This document shows, one piece after another, positions 57,560-64,000 of a DNA stretch of 64,000 nucleotides. Made by a program: the position numbers and the translations under genes. The DNA is from an uncultured Clostridia bacterium (lineage in GTDB: Bacteria; Bacillota; Clostridia; TANB77; CAG-465). The notes beneath the pieces were generated by a model. The model did not search any database. It saw only the letters and a list, made by a program, of their open reading frames with translations, and had not been told where the DNA came from. The stretch is taken from positions 1 through 64,000 of the forward strand of contig CARYZD010000004.1 in assembly GCA_949106495.1 (NCBI GenBank), written 5' to 3'. The first letter of the stretch is position 1. Each line of letters begins with the position of its first letter.

Positions 57560-60500
57560 CTATTTTAATGTAGGATATCCTTTTGTAGCTATTGTACTAA
57601 AGTCCCAAAATTCTTCACTAAATCCTAAATCTTTATAGAATTCAGCATTTAAGTTTGTTCTTGAAATAGTATCTAAGTGACCTGCAGTGTTAGCTGTAAC
57701 ACGACTTGCCCCTATTGATTCTGTTATTTCATAACATTTTGTTAAACATGCTGTAATAAGACTTTCAGCTGCTCCAACACATTTATATGGTACAATTTCA
57801 TTATTAGATGCATCAGTATATCCAGTCATATCTCCAAATGAAACACAATTTTTAATTACTGGATTAGTATAAATAGCACCTATTAATGAACCATTAAATA
57901 TACTATTTGCAACATTACTATATGTATTTCTTGGTTTATTAATATTTACATCTGTTATGATGTTTTCATAAGAACCTGAACCACCTTGTTGTATTGTACC
58001 TACTAAACCACCATTTTCAGTTGTAGTAATATTAAGTGTTCCTTGTACATATACGTTTTTAATGCTTCCACCATATTTTCTACCTATAAAGTTTGATACA
58101 TAAACTCCTGTTCCTGTAACATTAGAGTTTAATACTTTAATATTCTCAAATACAGAAGTTGCATTAGTTTTTCCATCCATTCCAGCAACTACAGCTACAT
58201 TATGATTACCAGATAAAGTAATATTTTTAAATGTTACATTCTTAACAACTGCTTTATTTGTTTCTTGAGCAAAAGCTGTAACAAAGTTACCACTACCTCT
58301 TCCAGTACTACTATTACTAAAGTTTTCTATAATTGCATCTTCAAATGTTCCATTAAAGTTTGCAAATAAGCTTAGGTTATTTAAGTTAGAAATTTTATGT
58401 CCATTTCCATTTATTTTACCAGTGAAAGTATCTGTTATAACGGCATTAGAAGTTGATGTATAATCTGTAAAGTCTATATCGCCAGTTATATTAAATTCTC
58501 CACTTGTATCTTCTTGTATTTTACTTACAAATTCTGAAGCACTTGATACATTTGCAACTAAATGTTCAACATTACAGTTATCATATACTAATGTATTAGT
58601 AGCTCCAGCGATTAGATTTATATCATTTCTTCCTGCTGAATTAATTTTTGAATTTTTTACATCTATATCTATTATTGTAGATGATTGTGATTGCTTAGCT
58701 AAGAAACCTATATTAGTAATATTTTTTGGAATATTAGCTCCTTCAAATTTTAGATTTCTTACATAACCATATCTTATTTTTTGGAATATAGAATTGGTAT
58801 TATTCATTATCTTATGTCCATTACCATCTAAAATTCCCATAAATGTATTTGTTACACAATCACTTATTCCTGTAAAGTCGATATCATTATCTAAAATATA
58901 ATATCCATAAGGTTTATCATTTATTTTTTCTATAAGTTCATTTGCTGTTTTTATATGTGTCATTTCCAAATCTGTTCCAAGTGGATCAGCAATGAAATCA
59001 TTTGTAACACTCTTTAAGTAATGATAATATACTTTTCTAAGATTTGTTCTTTGAGTCGCATTTCTATTAGTATCACTTGATAAAGCTTGATAGAATCTTT
59101 CAATCATATAATCAACATCAATATACTTATTGTTTCTTATATTTTCTTCAATAGTAGCATATCTACTCATCTTGTATTCTTTCCAATTCATAGCTGTACC
59201 AGTAACAGATTTCGTAATTTTTTGAATAGCATCAAGATCTGTTTTAGTGTTTCCTCTTCCATAAGTAACATATCCATCAACTCCTGCATAACCAAGCATT
59301 TCAAAATAATTACGTTTTGCTGAGAATGCATCTGGAATACCATTATCATTATGACCGATATACCAACGATTTACCCAAACAGACTCAAATCCATAATCAT
59401 TAGCACCAAGACTATTAATTACACTAAGACCTCTTACACTGACACCCCATGCGTTTTCTGGACGTATAATAATTCTATTATCATATAAAGACTCTAATGA
59501 GGTTAAATTCATTTGTTCTGCTTGAGCTGCAGTAATCGCTCCCCAAGTAGACCATGATCCAGACTGATTCATTCTTGTTGCAACTCTTGCTTGTTGCTCA
59601 GGTGTTAATCTTATAAAGGCTTTACCTTCAATATAATCAAGCAAGTCTAACGCATTCTGTTGTCCTTTAAAATAATTTTCTAATTTTTCTCTAGTATCAA
59701 TTCTATCAGGACTTAAATTTTGAGTTGCATTTCCTTCCTTATTTAAATCATAAGTTGTATTGAAATAATATGGTCCAACATCTTGGACAAGGTTATTTTC
59801 ACTCCAAACACCATTTTGTTCAACATTACCTTCTGTTAGCGTCTCAAGACCATATCTAAATCTAGTTCCAGCTTGGAATAACATAATTTTATCAAATAAA
59901 GCATGTTCAAATTCATGAGTCCAAGTATCATAATTTGTAAGACCTGGTCTAGCTATGAACCATAAGAATCCTGCAGTATTTCCAACACCTGCAGCACTTC
60001 CACTTGGTTGCCATAAACCGAATACCTCACTAAAGTTTTTGAAGAATGGATAATTTTGTCCAACTTTTCCTTGAGTATATACAGGTGAAGTACCTATTAC
60101 AATATTAGTACCTGGAAAATATGAATTTTTATAACCTGTAATGATTCTAGTACAATCATAAACCATAATACAATAATTATTCCATTTTCCTGGATCAAAT
60201 GAGCCTGCTAATGTACTTAAGTGTCTTTTTACAAGTGCCACATGATTATTAAGAGTTCTTCTAACAGCTGCTTGACCTGCTTCAGTATTTACATCTTTAT
60301 GATACAACTGTGAAGGTCCAATTTGTAAATGAGCAGGACCACTAATCATATAAGCGCAATCTTGTGGCAATGTAATAACTGGAAGTAACATATTTTGATT
60401 TTTACTTAGTTGATACCAAGCACGATATAAAATATTAGGATTTTTATCTACTCCAAATTCAGCTAAAATATTTCTTGCTCCAAAGTACTCAGTAAACCAA

Positions 60501-63500
60501 TCATTTACATCTTCATATCCACCAATATTAGTTATTATATAATTTAAGAAATAGCTAATTGTTGAACTTCCTGTATATTTTTTTAGAGAATTAGCATAGA
60601 AAGTGTTTGTATTTCCTGGATTCATATTTCCTGAAAGTACTTCTCTTACTACATTATAAAATGTCATTGTATCTGAATACATCTCACCATCAAATAACAT
60701 AATATCTGATACTTTTGCACCACCTATTTCAAAGCCATACCAACGGTTATAATAGTTATATGCATAAATCATTTTATTTATTTTATCAGTTCCAATTAAT
60801 TCTTGTTCAATTTTTTTGTTTAGTATATCATTATTTAACATAAGTATACTATCTTCATCATTTTGTAAAATATTAAGTGCTATTTCCTGCGCCATATTTT
60901 TAATTACTGAATCATAATTATCTTTATATTGTCTATTATCTGCTGCTGTAGTAAGTGGCTCTAACACTGTATTATAATCTAATGATTTTATATAATCAGC
61001 TAATTTAGTTATAACTTCTGAATCTTCATTTATAACATAATTATCAAATGCATAATTTATATTTAAATCATCTATTTTATAAATTGCTATACCTTGTTTA
61101 AAACTTTCAAAAGTAACTGTATATTCTTCAAAAGTATAATCATCAAATTCTACTTTTATTTTATTAATACCATCATAACTATTTGTTGTAAGATAAGTTA
61201 CTAATTTATTATTTGCAAATGGTAAAATATGTTTTATAATTTTTGTATTTAAAACATTATCACTTGCTATTTTAGAACCATCTGTTACTAAATATTTAGC
61301 ATCATAATATGGCATTAATTTATGTAAGTTATTATATGTTATATCTTTATTTTTATCATATCCAGACATTTTACTTATTCTGCTATATTCTGGTATATAT
61401 AATTTTTTATTATCATTTTCTACCACTTCTTCAACAGTTCCATTAGGGTCACTATTTTTTAAGCGTGGTAATTTATCATATGAAACATCATCTAAATCCC
61501 AAATATCTTCATTAAATAAAGCCTCATTTGCAAAGAATTCTCTATTTAAATTAGCTTTTGCTACTCTTTTAACTAGATTTTTATTACTAGTACTAACATT
61601 TGAAATTAATTCAGATTCTTCTAATTCATAGTTATTACCAGATGTAGAATGTACTGTTGTACCAAAAACATGATTTAATCCTGTACCTGTATTTAAACTT
61701 ACATTGTTAGTCAATATTGTATTAGCATTTCTTGCAAGTCCCAATATACCACCATTATTTTTAGCTCTTGTATTATTTACAAAATTTACTTTTGCTATAC
61801 AATTTTCAATTGTTGATTGTGGTGTTCCTTGTGAATCTCCAGCTATTCCACCAATTCCATCTATAGTAGATGTTACAGATTCAATTGTTCCTTCTACATA
61901 ACAATCTTTTATAGTACTTCCTGCCATTTTACCTGTAATACCAGCAACTCTAAAATAAGTAAGCTTTATATTAAAGTTTGTTACACTACTTTCTTTAACT
62001 GTACAACCAGCCTTTAGTTCTCCTATCATGCCACCACATTCTTCTACACTTGTAGTAAATGATAGACCTTTTATGTGTACATTTGAAATAGTAGTATTTT
62101 CAGCAATATTTGCTATTGCTCCTTTACTTGTTGCACCTACTAATTCAACATTCTCTAATACTATATTTTCAATATTAGCATTATCAACAAGAGAATTAAA
62201 TAAAGGTTTTTTTAGATTATATATTTTATGTCCATTTCCATTTAAAGTACCACTAAAAGCTACATCTATTACAGTACTTCCTGAAGATTTCATATTAGAT
62301 GCATCATAGTCTTGTGTTAATTCATATGTTCCTGATGGATTAGCAGTAATTTCTTGAAGTAGACTTTCCAAACTTTTATTTTCTGCTACGCCATTTATCA
62401 TTTCTGCATATTCTACTTTTAATTTACTACTTTTCTTACCGTTTTCATATTGAATCACATCTTTATAATCTAATATAAAGTTTAATTTATTATCTTCATC
62501 TATTTCAATTGACTCTATATTTGCATATAATGCTGGCATGCCTTTGGTTTGTACTTTTACTATATATTTGCTTAAATCTGTTAAATCTTGTTCTGTTACT
62601 CTTGATACTTCTGAAACAATTCCATCGTCTGATTTTCCATACAATGTTACACTTGTTATATCTTTTATTTCAAACAAACGGTTTTGACTAATATTTATTG
62701 TTTCTGATAGTAATTCTTGATTTTTGTATTCATTATCTCCTTGTGTAATTGCATTTGTATCTAAATCATAATCTGCAACTACTTTTATTTCATATTCTTC
62801 ACATACATTTTTTACAAAACTTATTCCTTTAGAATCACTACTAAATAATTCTTCAGCAACTTTTGCTCCATTTTCATCTGTTACTATTATTTTTCCACCA
62901 GTTATTGTATTTTCTGTATCTTTTACTGCAAATGTTGCATTAATTGTATTGTTTTCGCCTTCCTCAAAATTAAAATCTGTTATTGTTGGTCTTAATTTTA
63001 AAATACCCACATCTATTGTATTATTTGAAGTTAAGTCTAATACTTTTGTATTATTAAGTGTTAAGTTTTGTATTGTTACAGTTTGTGGTCCAAATTTTGA
63101 AACAACTGGTATTGTTGCTTTATATAAATCATCTTGTTTTTCTAAAGTATATTCAACACCATTTATAACAGCTTTTACAGGATAAAAAGATGTCTTGTTA
63201 GTAGAATTAAATGTTAATGTTGCTTTTTGACCTCTTTCAAAATATCTAGTTTCTTTATCTCCATAATATGTTTTTATATTACTTAATTGAAGCTGATAAT
63301 CTGCAATTAATTGTATAGGTCTTTCTCTAAATACTTCATCTACTACGTAATTATCTCCACCGACTTCTGAATCCCTGTCATATGTCATTTTGGCAACTAA
63401 AGTATATTCTTTTTCTAACTCTATATTGTTTATTGTAAATGTAACATGATTAGCATTAAAACTTCCACTTGCAACTTCTGTTCCATCACTGTTACTTATA

Positions 63501-64000
63501 AGAGTTGCTATACCACTTATAAAAGCACCATCTGGATCTACAATTCTTGCTGTTAATGTTACACTACCTTCATCAATATTATCTTCCTGTAAGAATTTTT
63601 CACTAGTTGGTTTAGTTTTTAATACATCCACTTTAACATTATTATCTACATTTGCTGTGAGATAATTATCTTCAAATAAAAATTCTGTTGTATGTAAATT
63701 TAATTCCCCACAAGCATTTCCTACTGGTAAAGTTACAGAGTATGTTACATTATCATCATTATCTATATGTTTAGTTGCAATACATTTCACATTATTTACA
63801 ATTATGTGTGTTATATCAATATCTTTTTTATTAGTTTCTATTTTATAAGTTAAAGTTATATTTTCATTTTTCTCAGGATATCTATTTGATACTTGCACAT
63901 CTTTAATGTTAACTACTGGCAATGCATCAAATTCATTTTCAAAAATAATTTTATCACTGAAAGTATATTCAGGTTCATTTTCTAGTAATTCATAATTTGC
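57560..64000 (-). CDS. Giant M26-family (IgA-protease/ZmpA-like) zinc metallopeptidase, partial
   Basis: The frame is open from the right edge (codons run to 64000 without a stop or start), giving over 2,140 residues with the N-terminus missing. N-terminal part: tandem Ig/cadherin-like beta repeats ('NIKDVQVSNRYPEKNENITL'; 'NIKTYYGDKETRYFERGQKA'). Middle: GLUG-type repeats ('GTLNGNGHKIYNLKK', 'GGIAGDSQGTPQST'). Then the M26 peptidase region with 'IYAYNYYNRWYGFEIGG' and the zinc motif HEFEH encoded at 59903-59917, with a downstream Glu in 'LTEGNVEQ'. The C-terminal part has further GLUG repeats. Streptococcal relatives cleave IgA1 or mucins. Anchoring cannot be judged, as in this family it is near the N-terminus. 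Confidence 0.9.
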   Translation of the reverse strand, partial: ANYELLENEPEYTFSDKIIFENEFDALPVVNIKDVQVSNRYPEKNENITLTYKIETNKKDIDITHIIVNNVKCIATKHIDNDDNVTYSVTLPVGNACGELNLHTTEFLFEDNYLTANVDNNVKVDVLKTKPTSEKFLQEDNIDEGSVTLTARIVDPDGAFISGIATLISNSDGTEVASGSFNANHVTFTINNIELEKEYTLVAKMTYDRDSEVGGDNYVVDEVFRERPIQLIADYQLQLSNIKTYYGDKETRYFERGQKATLTFNSTNKTSFYPVKAVINGVEYTLEKQDDLYKATIPVVSKFGPQTVTIQNLTLNNTKVLDLTSNNTIDVGILKLRPTITDFNFEEGENNTINATFAVKDTENTITGGKIIVTDENGAKVAEELFSSDSKGISFVKNVCEEYEIKVVADYDLDTNAITQGDNEYKNQELLSETINISQNRLFEIKDITSVTLYGKSDDGIVSEVSRVTEQDLTDLSKYIVKVQTKGMPALYANIESIEIDEDNKLNFILDYKDVIQYENGKKSSKLKVEYAEMINGVAENKSLESLLQEITANPSGTYELTQDYDASNMKSSGSTVIDVAFSGTLNGNGHKIYNLKKPLFNSLVDNANIENIVLENVELVGATSKGAIANIAENTTISNVHIKGLSFTTSVEECGGMIGELKAGCTVKESSVTNFNIKLTYFRVAGITGKMAGSTIKDCYVEGTIESVTSTIDGIGGIAGDSQGTPQSTIENCIAKVNFVNNTRAKNNGGILGLARNANTILTNNVSLNTGTGLNHVFGTTVHSTSGNNYELEESELISNVSTSNKNLVKRVAKANLNREFFANEALFNEDIWDLDDVSYDKLPRLKNSDPNGTVEEVVENDNKKLYIPEYSRISKMSGYDKNKDITYNNLHKLMPYYDAKYLVTDGSKIASDNVLNTKIIKHILPFANNKLVTYLTTNSYDGINKIKVEFDDYTFEEYTVTFESFKQGIAIYKIDDLNINYAFDNYVINEDSEVITKLADYIKSLDYNTVLEPLTTAADNRQYKDNYDSVIKNMAQEIALNILQNDEDSILMLNNDILNKKIEQELIGTDKINKMIYAYNYYNRWYGFEIGGAKVSDIMLFDGEMYSDTMTFYNVVREVLSGNMNPGNTNTFYANSLKKYTGSSTISYFLNYIITNIGGYEDVNDWFTEYFGARNILAEFGVDKNPNILYRAWYQLSKNQNMLLPVITLPQDCAYMISGPAHLQIGPSQLYHKDVNTEAGQAAVRRTLNNHVALVKRHLSTLAGSFDPGKWNNYCIMVYDCTRIITGYKNSYFPGTNIVIGTSPVYTQGKVGQNYPFFKNFSEVFGLWQPSGSAAGVGNTAGFLWFIARPGLTNYDTWTHEFEHALFDKIMLFQAGTRFRYGLETLTEGNVEQNGVWSENNLVQDVGPYYFNTTYDLNKEGNATQNLSPDRIDTREKLENYFKGQQNALDLLDYIEGKAFIRLTPEQQARVATRMNQSGSWSTWGAITAAQAEQMNLTSLESLYDNRIIIRPENAWGVSVRGLSVINSLGANDYGFESVWVNRWYIGHNDNGIPDAFSAKRNYFEMLGYAGVDGYVTYGRGNTKTDLDAIQKITKSVTGTAMNWKEYKMSRYATIEENIRNNKYIDVDYMIERFYQALSSDTNRNATQRTNLRKVYYHYLKSVTNDFIADPLGTDLEMTHIKTANELIEKINDKPYGYYILDNDIDFTGISDCVTNTFMGILDGNGHKIMNNTNSIFQKIRYGYVRNLKFEGANIPKNITNIGFLAKQSQSSTIIDIDVKNSKINSAGRNDINLIAGATNTLVYDNCNVEHLVANVSSASEFVSKIQEDTSGEFNITGDIDFTDYTSTSNAVITDTFTGKINGNGHKISNLNNLSLFANFNGTFEDAIIENFSNSSTGRGSGNFVTAFAQETNKAVVKNVTFKNITLSGNHNVAVVAGMDGKTNATSVFENIKVLNSNVTGTGVYVSNFIGRKYGGSIKNVYVQGTLNITTTENGGLVGTIQQGGSGSYENIITDVNINKPRNTYSNVANSIFNGSLIGAIYTNPVIKNCVSFGDMTGYTDASNNEIVPYKCVGAAESLITACLTKCYEITESIGASRVTANTAGHLDTISRTNLNAEFYKDLGFSEEFWDFSTIATKGYPTLK

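Noticed and set aside
63900..63922. TTG at 63922 as the start of the M26 peptidase
   Set aside because: The frame stays open for 26 more codons to the window edge, there is no ribosome binding site, and the family has a signal peptide and repeats further upstream.
1..64000. tRNA, rRNA, CRISPR or known riboswitch
   Set aside because: Reading both strands of the intergenic regions gave no T-loop pattern, rRNA sequence, spaced direct repeats or riboswitch core that could be supported. A covariance-model search would be decisive.

Overview
The window is a chromosomal piece of a very AT-rich, Gram-positive, spore-forming bacterium, most likely an uncultured gut member of the Clostridia (taxonomy is inference). 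The support is PolC-type DNA polymerase III, Veg, a set of sporulation genes (spoIIAA, spoIIAB, spoIIM, spoIID, a SpoIIQ-like peptidase, spoIIID), sortase B with an LPxTG substrate, four-cysteine zinc-type S4 and L36, standard code use and strong AGGAGG ribosome binding sites. All but two genes (rpsU, tmcAL) lie on the minus strand. No tRNA, rRNA, CRISPR array, insertion sequence or prophage was recognised.

Layout from left to right: 1-1651 is the N-terminal part of a secreted lectin-like protein that runs off the left edge. 1.9-9.5 kb holds housekeeping and regulatory genes: veg, a CtpA-type protease, rpsU, two pseudouridine synthases, hslO, spoIIAA/spoIIAB without sigF, sortase B and a PemK/MazF-like gene that appears split by a frameshift. 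9.6-14.5 kb holds xerD, spoIIM, rnhA, tmcAL and a sigma factor/membrane-protein pair. 14.6-19.8 kb is the distal part of the spc/alpha ribosomal operon (adk-map-infA-rpmJ-rpsM-rpsK-rpsD-rpoA-rplQ), started by its own promoter before adk; tsaC, not secY, is the upstream neighbour. 21-30 kb is a cell-surface block: a 62-residue protein that is little more than a sorting signal, a membrane-anchored degenerate thioester protein, a 979-residue thioester/7x Cna-B adhesin with LPKTG, and two membrane-anchored wall hydrolases with different catalytic domains but a related N-terminus. 29.7-38.8 kb holds hpf, polC, a frameshifted hypothetical gene, and the spoIID-M23-spoIIID-mbl group.

The most interesting part is 38,982-55,973. 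Fifteen consecutive genes with tight spacing, one clear promoter (56,035-56,063) and one terminator (38,902-38,934) encode a Tad/Flp-like pilus or secretion machine: CpaB (SAF domain), two CpaE/TadZ-like proteins with degenerate P-loops, a TadA-like ATPase carrying its own N-terminal membrane segment, a single protein that looks like fused TadB and TadC, two near-identical major pilin candidates, several minor pilin-like proteins (one with a LamG lectin domain), a membrane protein with SLH-like repeats and a large secreted protein. No prepilin peptidase is present. The window ends with a D-alanyl-D-alanine carboxypeptidase and a giant M26 (IgA-protease-like) zinc metallopeptidase that runs off the right edge.

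Taken together, the surface block, sortase, Tad-like machine and M26 protease suggest a host- or mucus-associated lifestyle with covalent, lectin-based and pilus-based attachment. This last point is inference from domain content, not shown directly.
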